64,000 bases of DNA, taken from NCBI RefSeq assembly GCF_000720185.1, contig NZ_JOIY01000027.1, positions 62,001 to 126,000 on the forward strand. Reading direction: 5' to 3'. Each line of letters starts with the position of its first letter. The stretch's first letter is position 1. The translations under genes and the position numbers were made by a program. Of this stretch, positions 33,262 through 42,360 are shown one piece after another. The notes beneath the pieces are model-generated. The model worked only from the letters and a program-made list of their open reading frames with translations. It did no database searches and had not been told where the DNA came from. The DNA is from Streptomyces sp. NRRL S-340 (lineage in GTDB: Bacteria > Actinomycetota > Actinomycetes > Streptomycetales > Streptomycetaceae).

Positions 33262-33690
33262 TGCGACGACAACAACGTGTCCGCCTATGTCGCGATCAAC
33301 TGCGCCGGCTCCGGCAGCCGTCCCGGATCCACCGAGGCCGAGCAGATGATCGAGCGGATCAAGGCGGCCTCGCCCGTCTTCGGTGAAGCCTGGTCGACGG
33401 GCGTCCACCTCTGCTACGACTGGCCGGTCGAGGGCGAGCGGGCCGCCGCGGCGTCCGCGCGGACGGCGCGGCTCCGGTCCTCGTCGTCGCGGGCACCGGC
33501 GACCCGACGACTCCGTACGAGGGCGGCCGGCACATGGCGGCGGAGCCGGGCGAGGAGGCCGGCGCCCTGCTGACGGTGCGGGCCGAGGGCCACGGCTCCT
33601 GCCCGTACACCTCCCGTGTGACCGGGGCCGTCGACACCTGCCTCCTCGACGGCACGCCCCCGGCGCGCGGCACGGCGTGCTCCTGGCGCG
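33262..33690 (+). pseudogene. C-terminal remnant of a TAP-like secreted alpha/beta hydrolase (peptidase)
   Basis: One frame reads SAYVAINCAGSGSRP and GVHLCYDWPVEGERAA; the next frame continues APVLVVAGTGDPTTPYEGG and GHGSCPYTSRVTGAVDTCLL. In order these are the lid and the C-terminal catalytic region (Asp of GTGDPTTP, His of GHGS) of tripeptidyl-aminopeptidase-like exported hydrolases of Streptomyces. A one-base shift near 33442-33450 separates the frames. The whole N-terminal half with the nucleophile Ser is absent. It is a gene relic. Confidence 0.75.
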
Positions 33691-33758
33691 GCACCGGCCG
33701 GCGTGCCGCCGGGACATCCCGTACCCGCGTCAGCGGAGCGCCTGGCAGGATCACGGGC

Positions 33759-34127
33759 ATGACTTCGAGGATCCGCCATGTGACGATCGACTCTTCGGAC
33801 GCGTACGGCCTGGCCGGCTTCTGGTCGCGGGTCCTGGACCTGCCCGTGCACGAGGACGACCGGCCGGGTGACGAGGAGGTGCTGATCGAGGGCGCGGGCC
33901 TGCTCTTCGTGACCGTGCCGGACGCCAAGACGGTCAAGAACCGGGTGCACGTCGACCTCCAGCCACAGGACCGCACCCGGGACGAGGAGGTCGAGCGGCT
34001 GCTCGGCCTGGGGGCCACCCTCGTCGACGACCGCCGCCGGGCCGACGGCACCGGCTGGGCCGTCCTCGCCGATCCGGAGGGCAACGAGTTCTGCGTCGAG
34101 CGCAGCGCCGCCGAGCGCGGCGACTGA
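33759..34127 (+). CDS. VOC-family protein (glyoxalase-like)
   Basis: A 122-aa protein with the VOC fold: the N-terminal module IRHVTIDSSDAYGLAGFWSR, an acidic middle, and the C-terminal LADPEGNEFCVE, where the Glu is the usual last metal ligand. NRVHVDLQPQDRTRDEEVER is typical of the glyoxalase-like DUF subgroup. The substrate is unknown. CAGGAT seven bases before the ATG suggests a leaderless start. The open frame extends upstream into the hydrolase relic but without similarity to this family. Confidence 0.85.
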   Translation: MTSRIRHVTIDSSDAYGLAGFWSRVLDLPVHEDDRPGDEEVLIEGAGLLFVTVPDAKTVKNRVHVDLQPQDRTRDEEVERLLGLGATLVDDRRRADGTGWAVLADPEGNEFCVERSAAERGD

Positions 34128-34232
34128 GCCGCTACGGAGGCGGGCGGGCGGCGGCGCGGGCCGCGTACGGCGGCGGGCGGGCCGCCGCCGTGCGCCGCCC
34201 ACAGTTCGGCCGGTACCGAACGGACCGGCTCC

Positions 34233-34238
34233 TACGGT
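34233..34238 (+). promoter_or_regulatory. -10 box TACGGT for leaderless DinB-like gene
   Basis: TACGGT ends six bases before the ATG at 34245. No convincing -35 is visible. The preceding 34128-34232 contains GGCGGCGGC/GCCGCCGCC arms that may terminate the VOC transcript. Confidence 0.45.
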
Positions 34239-34244
34239 GGCCGC

Positions 34245-34706
34245 ATGAGCGAGATCACTCCTGACGACACGCCCGCCGCGGCGGTGACCGGCATGGTCGG
34301 CCACGTGCTGGCCCTGGCCGCCACCTGGACCGCCTGGGACGGCACGCCGCTGCCCGCGGACGACCGGGTCTACACCCCGCACAAGGCGGTCCGCCGGGTA
34401 GCCGACCACATGGTGGACCACCTCGCGGAGCTGGAGGCGCGGCTGGCGGGCGAGACACCGCAGCCCGACCACTGGCACGCCTCCACGATCACGACCGGGG
34501 CGGACCTCGCGCCCTTCACGCGGCAGGACCTCGACGAGGCCCGCAGCCGCCTCACCCGGCTGGCGAGGATCTGGGCCGTCCGGCTCGACGCCCTCACCGC
34601 CGACCAGCTCGACCGTTCCCCGGGCGAGGGCTGGACCTTCCGCGAACTCGCCCGCCACCTCGCCGAGTCCACGTACTACGCCGACGCGGTGGGCGACCTG
34701 TCCTGA
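34245..34706 (+). CDS. DinB-like four-helix-bundle protein
   Basis: A 153-aa, helix-rich protein. Histidines at spaced helical positions (VADHMVDHLAELEARL, later RELARHLAESTYY) suggest the metal site of the DinB/maleylpyruvate-isomerase-like superfamily, which includes mycothiol-dependent enzymes. Specific function is unknown. The 3' end overlaps the convergent alpha/beta-hydrolase gene by 31 bp. Confidence 0.65.
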   Translation: MSEITPDDTPAAAVTGMVGHVLALAATWTAWDGTPLPADDRVYTPHKAVRRVADHMVDHLAELEARLAGETPQPDHWHASTITTGADLAPFTRQDLDEARSRLTRLARIWAVRLDALTADQLDRSPGEGWTFRELARHLAESTYYADAVGDLS

Positions 34707-35563
34707 CCTCCCGGGACCCGGTCGAACACCTCGGCGAGCCGGTCCGCGAACGCCTCCGGCTGCTGGACGGCGCCGATGTGACCGCCCGGGAAGCGGGCCA
34801 CCCCCGCGCCCAGGCGCTCGGCGAGGGCGGTCGCGGTGCGGTGCAGCAGCCGGCTGTGCGGGTCCTCGCCCGCGGCCGGCGTGACGAGCGCCGCACCGCC
34901 CCGCGGGGCCGCCGCCCCCGGGCCCGCTTCCGCCCCCGGCAGCGGCGGGACGTAGCCGGTGAACGGCACCAGCACATGGGCGAGGAAGAGGGCCATGGGG
35001 GAGGACAGTTCCTCCTCGCGGGACAGGGGGCCGGACCCCGGGACGGTGCCCCCGGCGCCGGGCTCCCCGGTGCCGTCCGCCTCCCGTTCCGCCAGCACGG
35101 CGGCCAGGCGCGCACCGGCGGCCCGCGGGCCGGCCGCGCGGTAGACGTCGTACACCTCGCGCATCCTGGCCCGCTGCCGCGTCCCGTCCGGCAGCACCCC
35201 CACGCAGGGCGGCTCGTGCGCGACCACGTGCCGCAGCCGCTCCGGGTGCCGGGCCAGCAGGTCGAGCGCCACGACACCGCCCGCGCTGGTGCCGAACACG
35301 TAAGCCGACTCGCCCTCGGGCAGCACCGCGTCGAGCACCCGCCGCGCCCCCTCGCTCCAGTCCTCGACGCGCTGGTCGGCGACGGGCTGCCCGAGGCGGC
35401 CGTGGGCCAGGCCGAGCGGGTCGCAGGTGACGACGGTGAAACGCCGGGCGAGCCGGGCCGTCATCGCCTCCAGCCCCATCGGGTGCCCCGCCCCGCCCGG
35501 CAGGACGAGCAGCACCGGCCCGTCGCCGCGCACGTCGTGGTGGAAGTCAGTCGTGTCGTGCAT
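34676..35563 (-). CDS. alpha/beta hydrolase
   Basis: A 295-aa hydrolase of the alpha/beta fold. The oxyanion region is LLVLPGGAGHPMGLEAM, the nucleophile elbow VFGTSAGGVVALDLLARHP, and the catalytic His lies in FPGGHIGAVQQPEAFADRL. A Gly/Pro-rich insertion (about residues 165-225) separates the lid. Hydrolases of this kind are common partners of TetR repressors. Its start overlaps the TetR gene by 17 bp, so both are one operon under the palindrome at 36191. Confidence 0.87.
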   Translation of the reverse strand: MHDTTDFHHDVRGDGPVLLVLPGGAGHPMGLEAMTARLARRFTVVTCDPLGLAHGRLGQPVADQRVEDWSEGARRVLDAVLPEGESAYVFGTSAGGVVALDLLARHPERLRHVVAHEPPCVGVLPDGTRQRARMREVYDVYRAAGPRAAGARLAAVLAEREADGTGEPGAGGTVPGSGPLSREEELSSPMALFLAHVLVPFTGYVPPLPGAEAGPGAAAPRGGAALVTPAAGEDPHSRLLHRTATALAERLGAGVARFPGGHIGAVQQPEAFADRLAEVFDRVPGGQDRSPTASA

Positions 35564-36140
35564 GGCGTGGAGTCTCCCTCGGCCAGTTGCTGAGTGCGGT
35601 GTGCAGGGCCTCGACGGCCTTGTCCCAGGAGGCGTCCACGTCCCGGCCCGCGTGGAAGGCGCCGGCGGCCTCCAGGGCGCAGAAGCCGTCGAAGGTGCTG
35701 CGCAGCAGCCGGACGGCGTCGGTGAGATCGGGCTCCTGGAGGCCGTAGGCGCGCAGCATTCCGTAGGTGATCTCGGCGGTGCGCCGCATCGCCGGCGCGT
35801 CGGTCACCGTCGCGGGGTCGACGCGGATCCGGGTGGCGGCGTACCGGCCGGGATGGCGGTGCGCGTACGCCCGGTAGGCACCGGCGAACGCGGCCAGCGC
35901 GTCCTTCCCGGCCCGGCCCGCCACCGCGGCGGCGATCGCGTCGATCATCTCGCCGCCGGCCCGCAGCGCGAGCCGGGTGCGCAGGTCCTGGACGCTTCTG
36001 ACGTGCGAGTACAGGCTCGCGTCCTTGACGCCGAAGCGCCGCGCCAGCGCCGACAGGCTGACACCGTCGAGGCCGGCCTCGTCGGCGAGTTCGGCCGCCG
36101 CCGCGACGATGCGGTCCGCGGTGAGTCCGGCTCGGGCCAT
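35547..36140 (-). CDS. TetR-family transcriptional regulator
   Basis: A 197-aa repressor. The N-terminal HTH reads LDGVSLSALARRFGVKDASL followed by YSHVRSVQDL. The rest is a ligand-binding domain of the WHG/TetR_C_33 type with TFDGFCALEAAGAFH. It is the first gene of a two-gene operon with the hydrolase. A palindrome 51 bp before the start fits autoregulation. The ligand is likely the hydrolase substrate or a related small molecule (inference). Confidence 0.9.
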   Translation of the reverse strand: MARAGLTADRIVAAAAELADEAGLDGVSLSALARRFGVKDASLYSHVRSVQDLRTRLALRAGGEMIDAIAAAVAGRAGKDALAAFAGAYRAYAHRHPGRYAATRIRVDPATVTDAPAMRRTAEITYGMLRAYGLQEPDLTDAVRLLRSTFDGFCALEAAGAFHAGRDVDASWDKAVEALHTALSNWPRETPRHARHD

Positions 36141-36190
36141 GCGGTTCCCGCCCCCTCGGCTGTCCGGGGCGCCGCCCCGCCTTCGCGTTT

Positions 36191-36205
36191 CCTAGAGCCT
36201 CTAGG
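36191..36205. promoter_or_regulatory. TetR-type operator palindrome
   Basis: CCTAGAG-C-CTCTAGG, 7-bp arms around one central base, lies 51 bp upstream of the TetR start codon. AT-rich palindromes of this kind are rare in this DNA and are typical autoregulatory TetR sites. Confidence 0.6.
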
Positions 36206-36265
36206 ATGGCGCCTGGTGAGAGCAGGAATCAAGGGGCGGCGGCCGTCGCCCCGCGACCGGGTTCC

Positions 36266-36350
36266 GTACGGGCGCCGGGCGGCGGGCAGGTCTCGTACGG
36301 GCGGCGGGCGGCGGGCACGTCTCGTACGGGCGCCGGGCGGGTTCCGTGCG
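36266..36350 (+). repeat. 29-bp tandem repeats (about 2.9 copies)
   Basis: Units beginning GTACGGGCGCCGGGCGGCGG start at 36266, 36295 and 36324; the third is cut short. They fill the gap between the TetR control region and the 3' end of the alditol oxidase gene. Confidence 0.85.
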
Positions 36351-36354
36351 TCTG

Positions 36355-37690
<1,336 letters not shown>

Positions 37691-37808
37691 ATTCAGTGGG
37701 GGCCTTCGTCCGCCGGCGCCGCCCGCGAGTGGGGGACCCGGCACCGCCCTCCGGGTCGCGGGGGCATACCGTGAGGAGTCGTACGTACGAGCCAGGAGGA
37801 GAGACGGG

Positions 37809-39182
37809 ATGGGCAGCCGTACCGCGCTGGTCGAGGATCTGATGGACCGCTTCCCGCACGTGCCGAGGGAAGCGGTCTTCAAGGAGGACCTGCTGCGAGG
37901 CGGTGTGGCCTTCGACCCCTCCGCGCTCAGCGACAACGAGGGCGGGGAGGTGAAACCCAAGTCGTACTTCATCTTCTCCTTCGACCACGGCACCCTCCCC
38001 GAGCTGGGCGAGGCCGCGCTGCGCCGCCCGCCCGAGGAGATCATCCTCACCGGCGGGCCCTACGGCCTGCGGCGCACCGTCGTCTCCGTACGGGTGAACC
38101 CCGCCTCGCCCTACCGGGTGGCGGCCGACGACGAGGGCCTGCTCGGGCTCTACCTCGACGGCAAGCGGATCGCCGACGTCGGCGTGCCGCCCATGCCGGA
38201 GTACTACCGGCACACCCTGGCCAGCGGGAAGTCCGTGATGGAGGTGGCGCCCACCATCCAGTGGGGCTATCTGATCTACCTCACCGTCTTCCGGGTCTGC
38301 CAGTACTTCGGCGCCAAGGAGGAGTGCCAGTACTGCGACATCAACCACAACTGGCGCCAGCACAAGGCGGCCGGGCGGCCCTACACCGGCGTGAAGGACG
38401 TCGAGGAGGTCCTGGAGGCGCTGGAGATCATCGACCGGTACGACACCCAGAAGGCCTCCACCGCCTACACGCTCACCGGCGGCGCGATCACGTCGAAGGT
38501 GGCGGGCCGCGACGAGGCCGACTTCTACGGCCACTACGCCAAGGCCATCGAGGAGCGCTTCCCGGGCCGCTGGATCGGCAAGGTCGTCGCGCAGGCGCTG
38601 CCCAAGGACGACGTGCAGCGGTTCAAGGACTACGGCGTGCAGATCTACCACCCCAACTTCGAGGTGTGGGACCGCCGTCTGTTCGAGCTGTACTGCCCCG
38701 GCAAGGAGCGCTACGTCGGCCGGGACGAGTGGCACAGGCGCATCCTCGACTCCGCCGACATCTTCGGCGCGCGCAACGTGATCCCCAACTTCGTGGCGGG
38801 CGTCGAGATGGCCGAGCCGTTCGGCTTCACCACCGTCGACGAGGCCATCGCCTCCACCACCGAGGGCCTGCGCTTCTTCATGTCGCACGGCATCACGCCG
38901 CGCTTCACCACCTGGTGCCCCGAGCCCACCACCCCGCTGGGCAAGGCCAACCCGCAGGGCGCGCCGCTGGAGTACCACATCCGGCTGCTGGAGGCCTACC
39001 GCAACACCATGGACGACTTCGGCCTCTCCTCGCCCCCCGGCTACGGCCCGCCCGGACCCGGCCGCGCCGTCTTCTCGGTCAGCTCCTTCATGGACAGCCT
39101 GCCGGCGCAGGAGGACGCGGACGGGAGCGCGGCCGCGAGCGCGGACGGTGGCGCACGGGAGGCGGCGGGGGAGAGGAACTGA
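37809..39182 (+). CDS. radical-SAM-like protein with a CX8CX2C cluster motif
   Basis: A 457-aa protein resembling uncharacterised actinobacterial radical-SAM proteins. The presumed 4Fe-4S ligands are Cys164, Cys173 and Cys176 in VCQYFGAKEECQYCDIN, a CX8CX2C spacing instead of the canonical CX3CX2C. The following YTLTGGAITSKVAGRDEADF resembles the GGE SAM-binding strand, and later segments (YHPNFEVWDRRLFELYCPGK, VIPNFVAGVEMAEPFGFTT) fit a partial TIM barrel. The first 160 residues have no recognised domain. The reaction is unknown. AGGAGGAG-like bases precede the ATG, and a hairpin ends the transcript. Confidence 0.75.
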   Translation: MGSRTALVEDLMDRFPHVPREAVFKEDLLRGGVAFDPSALSDNEGGEVKPKSYFIFSFDHGTLPELGEAALRRPPEEIILTGGPYGLRRTVVSVRVNPASPYRVAADDEGLLGLYLDGKRIADVGVPPMPEYYRHTLASGKSVMEVAPTIQWGYLIYLTVFRVCQYFGAKEECQYCDINHNWRQHKAAGRPYTGVKDVEEVLEALEIIDRYDTQKASTAYTLTGGAITSKVAGRDEADFYGHYAKAIEERFPGRWIGKVVAQALPKDDVQRFKDYGVQIYHPNFEVWDRRLFELYCPGKERYVGRDEWHRRILDSADIFGARNVIPNFVAGVEMAEPFGFTTVDEAIASTTEGLRFFMSHGITPRFTTWCPEPTTPLGKANPQGAPLEYHIRLLEAYRNTMDDFGLSSPPGYGPPGPGRAVFSVSSFMDSLPAQEDADGSAAASADGGAREAAGERN

Positions 39183-39199
39183 CCCCGCCGTGAGTGCGG

Positions 39200-39231
39200 G
39201 CCACGTCCTCCGTGCGATGTGGAGACGTGGC
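39200..39231 (+). terminator. terminator after the radical-SAM gene
   Basis: GCCACGTC pairs with GACGTGGC, extended by three more pairs past a bulged C, with a 9-base loop. TTGTCAGTTGTG follows, slightly T-rich. Confidence 0.6.
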
Positions 39232-39276
39232 TTGTCAGTTGTGTCGAACACGTGAAAAGCTCGGCGTCCACCGCGA

Positions 39277-39317
39277 GAGTTGCCTCAACTCCGTTCTGAA
39301 CGGGGTCGGTTGACCCC
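39277..39317. promoter_or_regulatory. two inverted repeats in the leader of the CBM2 fusion gene
   Basis: GAGTTG-CCT-CAACTC (39277-39291) and GGGGTC-GGTT-GACCCC (39302-39317) lie between the upstream terminator and the AGGAGAG ribosome-binding site of the next gene. Either may be an operator or an RNA hairpin; they cannot be told apart here. Confidence 0.4.
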
Positions 39318-39340
39318 CCGCCCGTGGACGCAGGAGAGCC

Positions 39341-40852
39341 ATGCCCGACCAGCCGAGTCCCCGGGACACCGCCGAGGCCGCGCTGCTGTCCGAGTGCTGG
39401 GACGCGGTGCTCTCCTACGCCGACCTGTGCACGGCCGGTTCCTCCGCGGCCGGGGAACTGGCCGCGGAGGCCTTCGCGCTCGGCCTGCGCGAGGTGCGCG
39501 CCGCGGACGCGGGCGCCTCCCGGGGCCGCCGCACGCCCCGGCTGCCCGCGCTCCCGCTGATGCTGACCGCGGTACGCGCCACCGCCGCGGCCTGGGAGGC
39601 CGCCGGGCTCGGCGACCGGCTCGACCCCGACCTGCGCCTGTGGCTCAACTCCCCGCGGGCCGCCCGCTACCCCGGCCCGCCGCTCCACCGGCCCCTTGCG
39701 CTGCGCGCGCTGCGCGACCTCCAGGAGGCGGACGCGGCACTGCTGTGGCTGGCCGAGGTGGAGGCGCTGCCGCTGGTCGTCGCGGCCCGCCGGCTCGGGC
39801 TCGACCCGGCCCGCGTCTCGGAGGAACTGGAGCAGGTGCGCGGCCTGTTCCGGGACCGCTGCCGGCGCGGCCACCTCGACACGCCGATGGACCCGGAGTG
39901 CCGCGGCTACGCGCGGCTGCTGGACGCGGTGACCCGGCCGGCGGCGCCCGTCGAGACCCCCGAGGACCTCTCCCGGCACCTCGCCACCTGCGCCGGGTGC
40001 GCCGAGGCCGCCGCCTGCCTGCGGCCGCACGCGGGCACCCTGCCCGCCGCGCTGGCCGGCGGGGTGATCGGCTGGGGCGGCCTCGCCTACCTGGAGCGCC
40101 GCCGCCGGGCGGCCGACGTGCGCCTCGGCGCGCGCGGGCCGGCGGCCGGCGCGGCGGACCGGGACCCGCGGGCCGACGGCGCGGGACGGGCGCGGCTGCT
40201 GCGCGGCGGTCTGCTCGCCACGGCCGTCGCGCTGTCGGCGCTGGCCCTGGCCGTCTCGCTGATGCCCTTCGACGGCGCGGCGAGCGACGCCGCCCACGGC
40301 GACGCGGACCGGCGGGCGGTCGCCGACTCCACGACCGTCCCGCCGTCCGCCGGGCGTCCGCCGGCCCCCGGCCGGGTCACGGCGTCCCCGTCCGGCCGGT
40401 CCACCGCGAGCGGTGCGGCGCACGGCCCCGGCCGCCACGCCCCCGGTCCAAAGCCGCAGGGCACCCCCTCGGCCGCCGCCGCGGGCGGCGCCTCGGGCTC
40501 CGCCGCGACCGCGCGGGGCTGCCGGGTCCGCTACGACCTCGTCGACCGGTGGCCGGGCGGATTCCAGGCCGCCGTCACCGTGACCACCGGCCGGGCGCTG
40601 GAGACCTGGCGGATCGGCTGGACCTTCGGCGACGGGCCGCGCATCACACAGATGTGGGACGCCACGGTCGCGCAGAGCGGCACCCGGGTCACCGCCACCT
40701 CCGTCGCCTACAACCGCTCGGTGGCCGCGGGCGGCACCCTCTCCTTCGGCTTCATCGCCACCGGACCGGCCGGGTCCTCGGGCGCCGGGGACGCCGCGGG
40801 CGGCGGGCCGTACGGCTTCACGCTCGACGGCCACGCCTGCCACCTGAACTGA
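39341..40852 (+). CDS. membrane-anchored fusion: sigma/anti-sigma-like cytoplasmic part + external cellulose-binding module (CBM2)
   Basis: A 503-aa protein in four parts. Residues 1-185 resemble an ECF-sigma-like region (SECWDAVLSYADLCT, and an HTH-like ARRLGLDPARVSEELEQV). Around 210-225 HLATCAGCAEA gives the HX3CX2C zinc motif of anti-sigma factors. One transmembrane helix lies at about 286-310 (LLATAVALSALALAVSLM). After a Pro/Ser/Gly linker, residues 394-500 are a CBM2-type module bounded by Cys394 and Cys500, with WRIGWTFGDG and conserved Trp residues. It could sense polysaccharide outside and act on transcription inside; that is inference. The ATG has AGGAGAG upstream. Confidence 0.75.
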   Translation: MPDQPSPRDTAEAALLSECWDAVLSYADLCTAGSSAAGELAAEAFALGLREVRAADAGASRGRRTPRLPALPLMLTAVRATAAAWEAAGLGDRLDPDLRLWLNSPRAARYPGPPLHRPLALRALRDLQEADAALLWLAEVEALPLVVAARRLGLDPARVSEELEQVRGLFRDRCRRGHLDTPMDPECRGYARLLDAVTRPAAPVETPEDLSRHLATCAGCAEAAACLRPHAGTLPAALAGGVIGWGGLAYLERRRRAADVRLGARGPAAGAADRDPRADGAGRARLLRGGLLATAVALSALALAVSLMPFDGAASDAAHGDADRRAVADSTTVPPSAGRPPAPGRVTASPSGRSTASGAAHGPGRHAPGPKPQGTPSAAAAGGASGSAATARGCRVRYDLVDRWPGGFQAAVTVTTGRALETWRIGWTFGDGPRITQMWDATVAQSGTRVTATSVAYNRSVAAGGTLSFGFIATGPAGSSGAGDAAGGGPYGFTLDGHACHLN

Positions 40853-41475
40853 ACGCCCGTCCCGCGGCCGCCGGGCACGGCGGCGGGCGCCGCGTCAGAA
40901 CGGCCCCCCACCGCCGGCCGGGCCCCGCCGCGCCCCTGCCGCACTCCGCCCCCAGCCGACCGCGCGAACGCGTGCGCGGGCGGCCGCGGGGGAGCGGCAG
41001 GCGCCGCGCCCGGTTCCGGGCCGGACGCGCCGGCGGGTGCGCGGGCGGGTGCGGGGCGGGGCACGCGGGCGGGTGCGCGGGGCGCGGGCGTAAGCGGAAC
41101 GAGCCGGGCGGGCGGGGCGTCACCGTACTCTCACGACCTCACCACGGAGCCGTCACCGCCTCCGCGGCGGGGAAACCTGAGTTTTCGCCAAAAGCGGTTC
41201 GGCGCCCGCCTCGCGCCGCCGGGGGCCGGCGCCGCCGCCGGGCCGGGTCTGACCTCACCCTCGTCCGTACGGGCCGCGCGGTGCCGAGGGGCCGCGAGCG
41301 GGCCCGGACCGGCGCCGTGCCGCAGGGCCGTGAGACGACCGGGCGGCCCACCTGCCAGCTCGTACCCTACTGGCCAGTACAACAATGTGGCGTAATTCAC
41401 TCGCCCTAAATCGACTCTCTGTCACCATCATCGCCAACGAGGCACAGGCATCCGGACTGCGGCGGGGGGCGTGGC
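40853..41475. other. 623-bp intergenic region before the Crp-type gene
   Basis: At its left end nested arms (CGCCCG/CGGGCG and GCCGCC/GGCGGC, 40855-40890) can terminate the CBM2-fusion transcript. The middle is low-complexity GC-rich DNA. The last 110 bp are distinctly more AT-rich and carry the perfect 12-bp palindrome TACTGGCCAGTA at 41368-41379, 97 bp before the regulator ATG. This AT-rich part is the probable promoter region of the regulator and perhaps of the downstream operon. No gene or RNA could be supported. Confidence 0.5.
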
Positions 41476-42222
41476 ATGGGGCTGCTCGGCGGTGAGCTGG
41501 CATTCGCGCATGCCCTGACTGCCCAGGAACGCGAGAGCGTGATGGCGCTCGGCAGCCGCAGGCACTACCCGGCCGACACCCATCTCCTGACGGAGGGGGA
41601 CCGGTCGAGCCACGTCATGATCCTCGACCGCGGGTGGGTGACGGTCTCGGTGTCGACGGACCGCGGCGCCACCCGGCTCATACTCGGCCTGCGCGGCCCC
41701 GGTGAACTGCTCGGCGAGATGGCCGCGCTGGACCCGCACCCGCGCAGCGCCACCGTGCGCGCGCTGGGACCCGTGGACGCCCGCCTCATACCCGGCGACG
41801 CCTTCCGCCGCTTCCTCGCCCTGCACCCCCGCGTCAGCGGGCTGGTGATACGCCAGCTCACCTTCCGGCTCCGCAGCGCCGACCAGGAACGGTCCGCGCT
41901 CGCCTCCCTCACCGTGCTGCAACGCCTGGCCAGCCGGCTCACCGAACTGTCCGCGGCCGCCCCCTCCGGCCCCTACGCCCCTTCCCGGGCGGGTCCCGCG
42001 CCCGGCGGCCCGGGACCCGCGGGCCCCGTCGTCCACCTGGCCCAGGACGAACTGGCCGCCACGGTCGGCGCCACCCGCGAGGCCGTCGCCAAGGCCCTGC
42101 GGCTGCTGCGCGGCCAGAACATCGTGCGCACCGGCAACCGGATGGTGGAGATCCTCGACCCGGACCTGCTCGCACTCCTCGCGGACGGCCATCACGAGGA
42201 GATCCCGCCCCCACGTGTGTAA
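41476..42222 (+). CDS. Crp/Fnr-family transcriptional regulator
   Basis: A 248-aa regulator. The N-terminal cyclic-nucleotide-binding fold (about residues 15-125) includes LLTEGDRSSHVMILDRGWVT and LRGPGELLGEMAALDPHPRS, the phosphate-binding-cassette position. The C-terminal HTH is LAQDELAATVGATREAVAKA. A Pro/Gly/Ala linker of about 25 residues interrupts the usual domain junction. It precedes a nucleotidyl-cyclase-like gene by 138 bp on the same strand, so it may sense a nucleotide made or bound by that protein (inference). Confidence 0.88.
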   Translation: MGLLGGELAFAHALTAQERESVMALGSRRHYPADTHLLTEGDRSSHVMILDRGWVTVSVSTDRGATRLILGLRGPGELLGEMAALDPHPRSATVRALGPVDARLIPGDAFRRFLALHPRVSGLVIRQLTFRLRSADQERSALASLTVLQRLASRLTELSAAAPSGPYAPSRAGPAPGGPGPAGPVVHLAQDELAATVGATREAVAKALRLLRGQNIVRTGNRMVEILDPDLLALLADGHHEEIPPPRV

Positions 42223-42360
42223 ACGGCTACAGACGTCTCCCGCCCCGCAGGACACGCTCTTGGGGACGGACCACCAGGGCCGCGACGGCCCCCGGAGCGA
42301 CCGGCACGACCAGCACCACCACCTCTTCGGCAAGCGCACAGGACCTGCAGGGGGACACGG

